From Pseudomonadota bacterium (lineage in GTDB: Bacteria; Desulfobacterota; Desulfovibrionia; Desulfovibrionales; Desulfovibrionaceae), in the NCBI GenBank assembly GCA_023426275.1, contig JAFABC010000121.1:1-17827 (forward strand): a stretch of 17,827 nucleotides of DNA, in the 5' to 3' direction. Positions 1-7,164 of this stretch are shown piece after piece. The translations under genes were made by a program, and so were the position numbers. Numbering within the stretch: the stretch's first letter is position 1; each line of letters opens with the position of its first letter. Under the pieces are notes generated by a model. It made no database searches and was not told where the DNA came from. It saw nothing but the letters and a program-made list of their open reading frames with translations.

Positions 1-20
1 CCCCCCCCCCCCCCCCCCCC
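1..20. repeat. Poly-C homopolymer tract (20 C)
   Basis: The first 20 bases of the window are all C (poly-G on the strand of queH). The tract directly abuts a partial copy of the dispersed element at 21-35 and may continue outside the window. Long G/C runs are prone to slippage and also to assembly error. Its position at the very edge means a contig-end artefact cannot be excluded. Confidence 0.9.
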
Positions 21-35
21 GCCGGAGGCATCTTC
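21..35 (-). repeat. Partial copy of dispersed GC-rich intergenic element
   Basis: Read on the minus strand, this is GAAGATGCCTCCGGC, which matches 14 of 15 bases of 9321-9335. Both copies lie about 10-30 bases downstream of a stop codon (queH here, mutM there), in the same orientation relative to the gene and after a purine-rich leader. In the 9321 copy the next bases are GGCCGGG; here the sequence runs straight into the G20 tract. Confidence 0.6.
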
Positions 36-62
36 GCCTTTTTCTTCTCTTTCCCGTCGGCC

Positions 63-644
63 CTATTTTGAACAGATCCCGTCCACCACCGGCACGACGG
101 GCGGGCGTCGCAGCTTTTTGGCGTAGCGGTCGAGTTCGCTCAGCACGCAGCCGCAATACGGCTGCCGGTAGATTTCCCAGCGCTTGGACAGTTCGACGCC
201 CTCGTCCCAGTACACGCGAAAGTCCTCGTAATGAAACGGAATGCCGCGCGCCTGGGCCCGGGCCTGTCCCAGGGCGGCCAGTACGGTATGGTCCTGATAC
301 TTGCTGTAGAGCAGCGAGGAGGAAAAGACGTCGCAGCCGAGTTCCCCGGCCGCGGCGGCGGCCCGGTCCAGGCGCTCCTCCCAGCACGGCGAGCAGCGCG
401 CCTGCGGATCGGCCACGGACCGGCGCAGATGCGCCAGGGGATCATAGGCGTCGTAGCGCACCTCGATGTCCAGGATGGCCGCCGTCCTGGCCAGGGCGTC
501 CCGCCGGCGCAGATATTCCATGGCCGGCTGGATGTTGGGATTGAAAAACAGGCCGATGACCGTCCAGCCGGCGTCTTTCAGGTGCCGCACGGGCGCGATG
601 GCGCACGGGCCGCAGCAGATATGCAGCAACAGCGTTTTGGCCAT
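63..644 (-). CDS. queH: Epoxyqueuosine reductase QueH (DUF208 family)
   Basis: The 193-residue protein is recognised as QueH, which reduces epoxyqueuosine to queuosine in the anticodon wobble position of tRNAs and is unrelated to QueG. The family is known to use cysteine-bound metal clusters. The expected cysteines are visible: the N-terminal HICCGPC motif (C10, C11, C14), a CSPC motif (C84, C87) and YCGC (C164, C166). The strand-helix segment after the CC motif (GLFFNPNIQP, about residues 31-40) is also typical. The length is close to that of other single-domain QueH proteins. The ATG at 644 lies 5 bases after the rng stop codon, so it is probably co-transcribed and translationally coupled with rng. 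A longer upstream reading frame overlaps rng and is not credible as the start. Other queuosine genes are not in the window. Confidence 0.93.
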   Translation of the reverse strand: MAKTLLLHICCGPCAIAPVRHLKDAGWTVIGLFFNPNIQPAMEYLRRRDALARTAAILDIEVRYDAYDPLAHLRRSVADPQARCSPCWEERLDRAAAAAGELGCDVFSSSLLYSKYQDHTVLAALGQARAQARGIPFHYEDFRVYWDEGVELSKRWEIYRQPYCGCVLSELDRYAKKLRRPPVVPVVDGICSK

Positions 645-649
645 GGCGC

Positions 650-2110
650 TTACAGGGAGTTGATGACGATCTTTTTCTTGAACTCTTCTTCCATGGCCGA
701 AAGACGGGCTCGCTTGTAGTTGAGCAGATAGAGGGCCAGCTCCTGGCTCACCTTGGCCGTGACGCATTCCTGGCCGGATTCCTTGCGCATCTGGCGGTAG
801 ATGTCCTTGAGCACGGTCAGGGCCTGCCACTCGTGGTTGCGCCGCTGGCCCGAGCCCAGGCAGCACGGGCAGGGTTCCGAGGTGATGGACAGGGCCGAGG
901 ACCCCAGGCGCTGCCGCACGATTTCCAACAGGCCGAAGCGCGAAATGCGTCCGACATCGGTGCGGGCCCGGTCGCTTTTGAAAGCGGCCCGCAGGGTCTT
1001 TTCCACCTCGGCCACGTGCTTGCGGTCCTTCATTTCGATGAAGTCGATGACCACCTGCCCGCCGATGTCGCGCAGGCGCAACTGCCGGGCCGCCTCCTCG
1101 GCGGCCTCCACATTGGTTTTCAGCGCCATCTCGCGGAAATTCGATTCGCCGCCGATCTTGCCGGAGTTGATGTCCACGGCGGTCAGGGCCTCGGCGTGGT
1201 CGAACACGAGCACCCCGCCGCTTGGCAGGGTCACTTCGCGCCCGTAAAGCTGCTCGATCTGCTTGCGCAGATTGAAGCGGTCCCACAGGGGCACGTCCAT
1301 GTCGGTGTGCTGTTTGACGATGCCGGGACGGCGCGGATAGACGAGGGCGGCCATTTCGGCCACGCGCCCGGCCGTCTCGGGCTCGTCCACCCAGATTTCG
1401 CCCACCTCGTCGGTCAGGTAGTCCCGCACGGCCCGGGAGGACAGGTCGAGTTCCTGATAGATGAGGCTCGGCGTCTCGGCCGTGGTGCCGCGCTGGCGCA
1501 CTTCCTTCCACAGGCGCTTCAAATAGGACAGGTCGCGCTCCAGGGAGGTCTTGGACTGGGACAGGGCGGCCGTGCGCACGATGATGCCGAGGCCTTCGTC
1601 GAGCTTGAGTCCGCCGATAGCCTCCTTGAGCCGCTTGCGTTCGGCCTCGTCCTCGATCTTGCGCGAAACGCCCCGCTGCTCGCGGCCCGGAGTCAGGACG
1701 AAATAGCGGCCCGGCAGCGACAGGTAGGTGGTCAGGAAGGCCCCCTTGTGGCCCGTGGGCTCCTTGACCACCTGGACGAGCAGTTCCTGCCCCTTTTTGA
1801 GCGCCTTCTGGATGGGCGGATATTTCGGGCGGCGCTCACCGGCGTGAACGACCTGATAATATTCGGGATGCACCTCGTCGATTTGCAAAAAGCCGTTGCG
1901 CTCCGCGCCGTAGTTGATGAACGCGGCCTGCAGGGCCGGATCGATGTTGTGAATCTTGCCTTTGTAGATGTGCCCGCGCGTCTTGGCCTGGTGCACCATC
2001 TCCACGTAGTATTCGAGCAGCAGTCCGTCCTCGGCTACGGCCACCTCGACCTGTTCGCCGGGCAACACGCTGATGAACATTTTCTGCTTGCGTTTCTTCC
2101 CTCTGGTCAT
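650..2110 (-). CDS. rng: Ribonuclease G (Rne/Rng family endoribonuclease)
   Basis: The 486-residue protein is a single-strand-specific endoribonuclease of the RNase E/G family, acting in rRNA maturation and mRNA decay in the cytoplasm. An S1 RNA-binding domain lies at about residues 45-130 (KGKIHNIDPALQAAFINYG). The catalytic DNase I-like region contains the metal-binding aspartates in AVDINSGK (D313) and VIDFIEM (D356). The zinc-link motif CPCCLGSG (C414, C417) follows, as in RNase E/G. There is no long C-terminal degradosome scaffold, so RNase G fits better than RNase E, although some single-copy family members in this group are labelled Rne/Rng. The ATG at 2110 was chosen because AGGGAG lies about 9 bases upstream. 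The radical SAM gene ends 56 bases upstream and queH follows after 5 bases, giving a likely three-gene unit. Confidence 0.93.
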   Translation of the reverse strand: MTRGKKRKQKMFISVLPGEQVEVAVAEDGLLLEYYVEMVHQAKTRGHIYKGKIHNIDPALQAAFINYGAERNGFLQIDEVHPEYYQVVHAGERRPKYPPIQKALKKGQELLVQVVKEPTGHKGAFLTTYLSLPGRYFVLTPGREQRGVSRKIEDEAERKRLKEAIGGLKLDEGLGIIVRTAALSQSKTSLERDLSYLKRLWKEVRQRGTTAETPSLIYQELDLSSRAVRDYLTDEVGEIWVDEPETAGRVAEMAALVYPRRPGIVKQHTDMDVPLWDRFNLRKQIEQLYGREVTLPSGGVLVFDHAEALTAVDINSGKIGGESNFREMALKTNVEAAEEAARQLRLRDIGGQVVIDFIEMKDRKHVAEVEKTLRAAFKSDRARTDVGRISRFGLLEIVRQRLGSSALSITSEPCPCCLGSGQRRNHEWQALTVLKDIYRQMRKESGQECVTAKVSQELALYLLNYKRARLSAMEEEFKKKIVINSL

Positions 2111-2166
2111 CGTGAGAAACTCCCTGCCACCGGCGCGATACGCCGGGGCGAAATGTGTTTTCCGGC

Positions 2167-3150
2167 TTACCCGGAATAAAAAATGGCATCCCCTTCCCGA
2201 CGCTGGCGCACGGCGCCGGAACGCAGCAGGGCCTCCAGGGCCCGGATGACGTCGGGGAGCGGCTGGCCCAGTGCGGCGGCCAGGACAGCGGCTGTTTGCG
2301 GACGGCGCGACACCGAGGCGAGGATGTCGGCCGCGAGCGCTTCCGGCCGGCGTGCGGCCAGGGCGGCGGGGCCGTGGCCTTCGCCCGGGGAAACGCTCGA
2401 GACGGACGCGGACGACGTCGCGCCGAGCACCTGGCGAAAACGGGCCAGGGTGGCGGCGGAAACGGCCGTGGCCCCGGCATGGGCGCCGGGACGGGACAGG
2501 GTGACCACGTCCACCCGGCTGGGGGAAAGTTCGCGGCAATACTGTCGCAAAAGTTCCAGGTTCTCGTCGGAATCGTTGATTCCGGCCGCAAGCAGCACTT
2601 CAAGAAAAATGGATCCCGCGTAGCCGGCCCGGAAATCGAGCAGGCCCTGGCGCAATCCGGCCAGATCCACGGCCGCGTGCGGACGGTTGAGGCGCGCGTA
2701 CTCGGCCGCAACCAGCGTATCCATGGAGGGCAGGACAATGTCGGCCCGCCCGAGATCGGCGCGGACGTCCGGGTCGGACAGCAGACTCGAATTGGTCAGC
2801 ACCGCCACCGGCACGTGGGGGAAAAGTTTCCTGGCTCCGGCGATGATCTCGCCGCAGTCGGTGTTCAGCGTCGGCTCGCCCATGCCGCCCAGCGTCAGCA
2901 CGTCGGGGGCGTCATGGCCGGCCGCCTTCCAGTCCGCCAGTTCCGCCAGGATGCGGTGGGCCGGGACATAGGGCTTGCGGGAAACGGTCAGCGCCTCGGT
3001 CGGTCCCGCCTCGCAATACAGGCAGTCGAACGAGCAAATTCTGGCGCCCAGCAGGTCCAACCCGAGCGACAACCCCAGGCGTCCCGAGGCGACGGGGCCG
3101 AAAATATAACGTAAGGCTTCCGTGGCGCGATCCTCCTTGTCGCGTCGCAT
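2167..3150 (-). CDS. Radical SAM protein, TYW1-like (COG0731 type) with C-terminal winged helix
   Basis: The protein (327 residues from the ATG at 3150) carries the radical SAM cluster motif CSFDCLYC (C39, C43, C46), followed by a glycine-rich SAM-binding segment GGMGEPT (88-94). The N-terminal IFGPVASGRLGLSLGLDLL resembles the bacterial proteins annotated as wyosine/imidazoG37 synthetase-like, whose bacterial substrate is not established. Residues about 270-327 look like a small winged-helix domain (RRPQTAAVLAAALGQPLPDV, then a wing ending DAIFYSG). This could bind nucleic acid or a partner. An in-frame TTG at 3183 would add 11 residues. I prefer the ATG, which has GGAG 12 bases upstream, but the start is uncertain. 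It sits upstream of rng and queH and divergently from trmI, which supports a role in RNA modification by association only. Confidence 0.8.
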   Translation of the reverse strand: MRRDKEDRATEALRYIFGPVASGRLGLSLGLDLLGARICSFDCLYCEAGPTEALTVSRKPYVPAHRILAELADWKAAGHDAPDVLTLGGMGEPTLNTDCGEIIAGARKLFPHVPVAVLTNSSLLSDPDVRADLGRADIVLPSMDTLVAAEYARLNRPHAAVDLAGLRQGLLDFRAGYAGSIFLEVLLAAGINDSDENLELLRQYCRELSPSRVDVVTLSRPGAHAGATAVSAATLARFRQVLGATSSASVSSVSPGEGHGPAALAARRPEALAADILASVSRRPQTAAVLAAALGQPLPDVIRALEALLRSGAVRQRREGDAIFYSG

Positions 3151-3213
3151 ACGGCTTGACAGCTCCGCCCTGCCCGTGGACAAGGGCCGTCATCAAGCTA
3201 ACCGGAGCATACC

Positions 3214-4122
3214 GTGAAACAGGGCGATTTGATACTTCTGGTCTCTCCCAAGGGCAAGCGATATCTGCGACGTTTCGATCCCGACCTGGTCCTGCACACC
3301 CAGGAAGGCATGATCCGCTTCGCCGATGTGGACGCGGCCGGCTGCGGCGGAGCGGTCACCACCCACCTGGGCCATCCCTTCCGCATCCTGCGGCCCTCGA
3401 CCTATGATCTGATCAAGGGCGTCAAGCGCTCGACCCAGATCATGTACCCCAAGGAAATCGGCTACGTACTGCTCAAGCTCGGCATCGGCCCGGGCGTGCG
3501 CGTCATCGAGGCCGGCAGCGGTTCCGGGGGACTGACCCTGGCCCTGGCCTGGCACGTGGGCCCCACGGGCCGGGTCTACACCTTCGAGCGCCGGCAGGAA
3601 TTTTTCGATCTGTCCGGGGAAAATCTGGAGGCCGTGGGCCTGACCGACCGGGTCAGCCGTTTTCGCCACGACATTGCCACGGGCTTTTTCCCCGAGGGCC
3701 GCGTGCCCGGCGATCCGGTCACGGACCCGTGCGGCGCCGACGCCCTTTTTCTCGATGTCCGCACCCCCTGGGACTATCTGGAGGCGGCGGCGGCGGTCGT
3801 GCGGCCGGGCGCGCCCGTGGGCTTTTTGCTGCCCACCACCAACCAGGTCAGCGACCTGTTGCTGGGCTTCGAATCCTCGCCCTTTACCGATGTGGAAGTG
3901 CTCGAAATCCTGGTGCGGCATTACAAACCCGTGCACGAACGCCTGCGGCCCGACGACCGCATGGTGGCCCACACGGGCTTTCTGATTTTCGCCCGTCATG
4001 GCGGCACGGACGTCTACCGGCGGCCCGCCCCCCTGCCGCCGGCGCCGCCCCATCTGGCCGACGCCACGACGCCCTGCGACGACGCGTCAGGAAACAGCGA
4101 CGACAACGCCAAGGTTGATTGA
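3214..4122 (+). CDS. trmI: tRNA (adenine-N1)-methyltransferase, TrmI family (m1A58)
   Basis: The 302-residue protein matches TrmI, which uses SAM to methylate N1 of adenine 58 in the T-loop of tRNAs, normally as a tetramer. The N-terminal beta-rich domain (about residues 1-70) is followed by the family signature RSTQIMYPKE (72-81). SAM-binding motif I is EAGSGSGG (99-106). The motif LDVRTPW (180-186) is the counterpart of the usual D-x-P-x-P-W segment, with R-T in place of the more common residues. The C-terminal block RMVAHTGFLIFARH (249-262) is typical. After about residue 263 there is a low-complexity, proline-rich and then acidic tail that is probably disordered. The GTG start at 3214 has GGAG six bases upstream. 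Divergent from the radical SAM gene, it adds to the local cluster of RNA-modification genes. Confidence 0.92.
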   Translation: MKQGDLILLVSPKGKRYLRRFDPDLVLHTQEGMIRFADVDAAGCGGAVTTHLGHPFRILRPSTYDLIKGVKRSTQIMYPKEIGYVLLKLGIGPGVRVIEAGSGSGGLTLALAWHVGPTGRVYTFERRQEFFDLSGENLEAVGLTDRVSRFRHDIATGFFPEGRVPGDPVTDPCGADALFLDVRTPWDYLEAAAAVVRPGAPVGFLLPTTNQVSDLLLGFESSPFTDVEVLEILVRHYKPVHERLRPDDRMVAHTGFLIFARHGGTDVYRRPAPLPPAPPHLADATTPCDDASGNSDDNAKVD

Positions 4123-4147
4123 CCCGGACCTGCCGAGCGGCTAAGAC
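4119..4147 (+). promoter_or_regulatory. Candidate sigma-70 promoter for the hybrid kinase
   Basis: TTGACC (4119-4124) and TAAGAC (4142-4147) are separated by 17 bases. The -35 matches five of six consensus bases but the -10 only about half. Initiation would fall almost at the ATG at 4156, giving a leaderless or nearly leaderless mRNA. This would fit the absence of a Shine-Dalgarno sequence there. Confidence 0.3.
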
Positions 4148-4155
4148 TCCATATC

Positions 4156-5796
4156 ATGCAGCTCCATGCCCCCCGGGCCGAAACGCCCCGGTCACTCAAA
4201 CGCCTGCTCGACCCGCTGACCCAGCTGCTCGGGGTTCCGGTCGTTGTCCAGTGCGCGGCCAATGCGCCGACCTGGCCGGACCCCGGGCGCGAAGCCCATC
4301 GCATCTTGCACGAGGCGTTCCCTGAAAGGGGCCCCTGCCCGATTTTGCGTGATCCCGGCAGCATTCCCCTCGACGGCGGCGCCTCGCCGGAATGCTGTCC
4401 CCTGGGGCTGACGGTGCGCTGTTTCAACCTGCCCTTTGTCAAAACGGGGGCCGGTATTTTGAAGGTCGGCCCCTATTTCCTCGACCCGGCCGACCGGCAG
4501 GCGCTCCTGGGACGTTCGGCCGCGGCCGACGCGGCCCTGGCCCTGCTGCCCTGCCTCAGCCAGTCCCGGCACCAGATGCTCAAGGTCTTTGCCCGGGAAT
4601 TCGCCTCCTTTGCCGGCTCGGCGGCCAAGGCCGGAGCGGCCAAGGAAATTTTTCTGGCCAATATGAGCCATGAGCTGCGCACCCCCCTAAACGGCATCAT
4701 GGGGATGCTCAGCCTGCTGTTGCAGGGAGAGCTGCCCGACCGGCAGCGGCAGTTCCTGGAGCTGGCCATGGACGCGTCCAACCAGCTGCTCGGCGTGGTC
4801 AACGACCTGTTGGAAATGACCAATATTTCCATGGGACGTCTGGACATTGTCGAGGAAGCCTTTTCCCTGCGCCAGGGCCTGTCCGGGCTGTTCGCCGCCT
4901 GCGCCGAGGACGCCGGCCGCCGGGGGTTGACGTTTTCCGCCGAGGTGGACGCCAACGTGCCCGACGCCCTGTGCGGCGACATGGACAGGCTGCGCCAGAT
5001 CCTGCTCAACCTCATCGGCAACGCCGTCAAGTTCACCCAGAAGGGCTCGGTCACGGTGCAGGTGTCCCGCCAGCCCGTCGCGGATGCCCGGGGGAACGCG
5101 GTCCTGGTGTTCCGCGTGCGCGACACCGGCATCGGCATCCCCAAGGAACGGCAGCGCCTGATCTTCGAACGCTTCGCCATCGGCGAGGATTTTCTGAACA
5201 AACGCTATGGCAAGATGGGGCTCGGGCTGTCCATTTCCAAGGAAATCGTGGAAAAAATGGGCGGCGCCCTGAGCCTTGAAAGCACGCCCGGCCAGGGCAG
5301 CGTTTTTTCCTTCACCGCCGTGTTCCGGCAACACGCGCCGCGTACCGAGGCCGCCGCCGCCCTTGGCGCGCCGTATATCTGCCACGGCGCGGTGATCGCC
5401 TACGCCGAGGACGAGCCCGTCAGCCAGCTGCTCGTGCGCCGCATCCTCGAAGACCGGGGCTACGTGCCGCTGCTTGCCGCTTCGGCCTCGAACCTGCTCG
5501 ATATTTTGACCACCACCGCCGTGGACATGCTGCTGCTCGACGTGGAACTGCCCGAAACCGACGGTTTGGAGATCACCAGCCGCATCCGCGCCGGCGCGAT
5601 TCCCGAGATCGCGGCGGATATTCCCATCATCGGCCTGTCCACCTCCACCGCGACCGAGGACCGGAACCGGGGTCTCGAAGCCGGCATGACCGACTACATC
5701 ACCAAGCCGGTCACGCGAAAACGCCTGCTCGACGCGGTGGAACTGGCCCTGGCGGGAACGCCTGTTGCGAACGGCTTGAAATCCGAACATCTCTAG
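4156..5796 (+). CDS. Soluble hybrid histidine kinase/response regulator with PocR-like sensor
   Basis: The 546-residue cytoplasmic protein has no membrane segment. Residues about 15-110 resemble a PocR-type small-ligand sensor, with cysteines at C33, C61, C80, C81 and C89 and the run PLGLTVRCFNLPFVKTGAG followed by KVGPYF. This sensor assignment is tentative. The HisKA dimerisation box is ANMSHELRTPLNG (phospho-acceptor H172). The HATPase domain has the N box (LLNLIGNAVKF, 283-293), DTGIGIP (323-329), GLGLSI (355-360) and TPGQGS (377-382). A C-terminal receiver follows with the acidic pocket EDE (418-420), phospho-acceptor D462, S495 and K517. There is no HPt or DNA-binding domain, so the phosphate must go elsewhere or the receiver is self-regulatory. 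The ATG at 4156 lacks a convincing Shine-Dalgarno sequence. The gene begins 33 bases after trmI; its partner and signal are not evident. Confidence 0.88.
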   Translation: MQLHAPRAETPRSLKRLLDPLTQLLGVPVVVQCAANAPTWPDPGREAHRILHEAFPERGPCPILRDPGSIPLDGGASPECCPLGLTVRCFNLPFVKTGAGILKVGPYFLDPADRQALLGRSAAADAALALLPCLSQSRHQMLKVFAREFASFAGSAAKAGAAKEIFLANMSHELRTPLNGIMGMLSLLLQGELPDRQRQFLELAMDASNQLLGVVNDLLEMTNISMGRLDIVEEAFSLRQGLSGLFAACAEDAGRRGLTFSAEVDANVPDALCGDMDRLRQILLNLIGNAVKFTQKGSVTVQVSRQPVADARGNAVLVFRVRDTGIGIPKERQRLIFERFAIGEDFLNKRYGKMGLGLSISKEIVEKMGGALSLESTPGQGSVFSFTAVFRQHAPRTEAAAALGAPYICHGAVIAYAEDEPVSQLLVRRILEDRGYVPLLAASASNLLDILTTTAVDMLLLDVELPETDGLEITSRIRAGAIPEIAADIPIIGLSTSTATEDRNRGLEAGMTDYITKPVTRKRLLDAVELALAGTPVANGLKSEHL

Positions 5797-5804
5797 GCTA
5801 TAAG
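5776..5804 (+). promoter_or_regulatory. Sigma-70 promoter for the PaaK-like operon
   Basis: TTGAAA (5776-5781) and TATAAG (5799-5804) are separated by exactly 17 bases, with five of six matches at each element. It overlaps the last codons and stop codon of the hybrid kinase. Predicted initiation near 5811 leaves a leader of about 42 bases before the ATG at 5853. Confidence 0.6.
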
Positions 5805-5852
5805 ACCTTCCTTTTTCCCGCCACGGGATTTCGCCTCCAAAGGAGACTCGTC

Positions 5853-7118
5853 ATGACCCGCAAGGACCGAACCGAGGGTATCTATTCCCGCCGGGAAGTG
5901 CTCGACGAATCCGAACGCCGGCAGTATTATCAGATCCAGATCAAGGAACTGCTTTCCTACGCCTACCGGTATTCCGAGGACGTCAAGAAACGCTTCGATC
6001 GCGCCCAATTTCAGGCGTCTAAGTTCAAGACCCTCACGGACCTCAAGCACATTCCCATTCTCAAGAAAAAAGAGCTCATCTTCCTCCAGTCCATGGGGCC
6101 GCGCCTGGGAGGCCTGCTCACCAAGGACATGGGCGAGCTGCGCCGCATTTTTCTGTCCCCGGGCCCGATTTTCGATCCCGAGGACCGCGAGGACGACTAC
6201 TGGGGCTGGACCGAGGGCTTTTACGCCAGCGGCTTCCGCTCCGGCGACCTCGTCCAGGTGACCTTCCCCTACCACATGACGCCGGCCGGCCTCATGTTCG
6301 AGGAGCCGCTCAAAAACCTCGGCTGCGCCGTGGTTCCCGCCGGCCCGGGCAACTCCGCCACCCAGCTCGAAATCATGCAGAAGCTGCGGGTCACGGGCTA
6401 CGTGGGCACGCCGAGCTACCTCATGCACCTGGCCCAGAAGGGCGAGGAGATGGGGCTCAACCTGCGCAAGGACCTCTATATGGAGGTGGCCTTTGTCACG
6501 GGTGAAAAGTTCTCGGAAAAGCTGCGCGCCAACCTGGAAAAGAAATTCGACATCATCATGCGCCAGGGCTACGGCACGGCCGACGTCGGCTGCGTGGGCT
6601 ACGAGTGCTTCCACAAGACCGGGTTGCACATCGCCAACCGGGCCTTCGTCGAAATCTGCCATCCCGACACCGGCATTCCGCTCAAGGACGGCGAGGTCGG
6701 CGAGATCGTGGTCACGGCCTTCAACAAGACCTATCCGCTGATCCGTCTGGCCACGGGCGATCTGTCCTACATCGAGCGGGCCCCCTGCCCCTGCGGCCGC
6801 ACCTCGCCGCGCCTGGGCTCCATCGTCGGCCGCGTGGACACCACCGCCCGCATCAAGGGCATGTTCGTCTACCCGCATCAGGTCGAACAGGTCATCACCC
6901 GCTTCGAGGAAATCAAGCGCTGGCAGATCGAGGTCACCAACCCCGGCGGCATCGACGAGATGAACCTCGTTGTCGAGGCCTCCAACTTCAAGCGCGAGGA
7001 AGACCTGCTGCACAAGTTCCGGGAAAAGATCAAACTGCGTCCCACGCTGACGGTGGTCGCGCCCGGCACCCTGCCACCGCAGATCCGTCCCATCGAGGAC
7101 AAGCGCAAGTGGGATTAA
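5853..7118 (+). CDS. PaaK-like (phenylacetate-CoA ligase family) adenylate-forming enzyme, divergent
   Basis: The 421-residue protein belongs to the phenylacetate-CoA ligase branch of the ANL superfamily, which activates carboxylic acids as acyl-adenylates and usually transfers them to CoA. Supporting motifs are RQGYGTADVG (237-246), LATGDLSY (299-306), the CPCGRT segment (312-317) and the hinge GRVDTTARIKGMFVYP (326-341). The C-terminal domain ends in IEDKRKWD, where the catalytic lysine normally sits. Most unusual is the ATP P-loop: instead of the family's S-S-G-T-T-G, residues 101-109 read LSPGPIFDP. The acid substrate cannot be told from sequence, and aryl-CoA ligase activity should not be assumed. 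The start has AGGAG eight bases upstream. It heads a likely operon with the ChaN-like lipoprotein gene 46 bases downstream. Confidence 0.85.
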   Translation: MTRKDRTEGIYSRREVLDESERRQYYQIQIKELLSYAYRYSEDVKKRFDRAQFQASKFKTLTDLKHIPILKKKELIFLQSMGPRLGGLLTKDMGELRRIFLSPGPIFDPEDREDDYWGWTEGFYASGFRSGDLVQVTFPYHMTPAGLMFEEPLKNLGCAVVPAGPGNSATQLEIMQKLRVTGYVGTPSYLMHLAQKGEEMGLNLRKDLYMEVAFVTGEKFSEKLRANLEKKFDIIMRQGYGTADVGCVGYECFHKTGLHIANRAFVEICHPDTGIPLKDGEVGEIVVTAFNKTYPLIRLATGDLSYIERAPCPCGRTSPRLGSIVGRVDTTARIKGMFVYPHQVEQVITRFEEIKRWQIEVTNPGGIDEMNLVVEASNFKREEDLLHKFREKIKLRPTLTVVAPGTLPPQIRPIEDKRKWD

Positions 7119-7164
7119 CCGTCGGGAACACGTTTCCGCGCGTCGTCGCGGACGCCACGTCGGC

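Noticed and set aside
833..2179. Long plus-strand open frame opposite rng
   Set aside because: It is a shadow of rng caused by high GC; there is no recognisable motif, and the sense protein carries all catalytic residues.
3156..3184. Perfect TTGACA -35 box as a promoter for trmI
   Set aside because: At the expected spacing the sequence is GACAAG, a poor -10, so I do not call a promoter.
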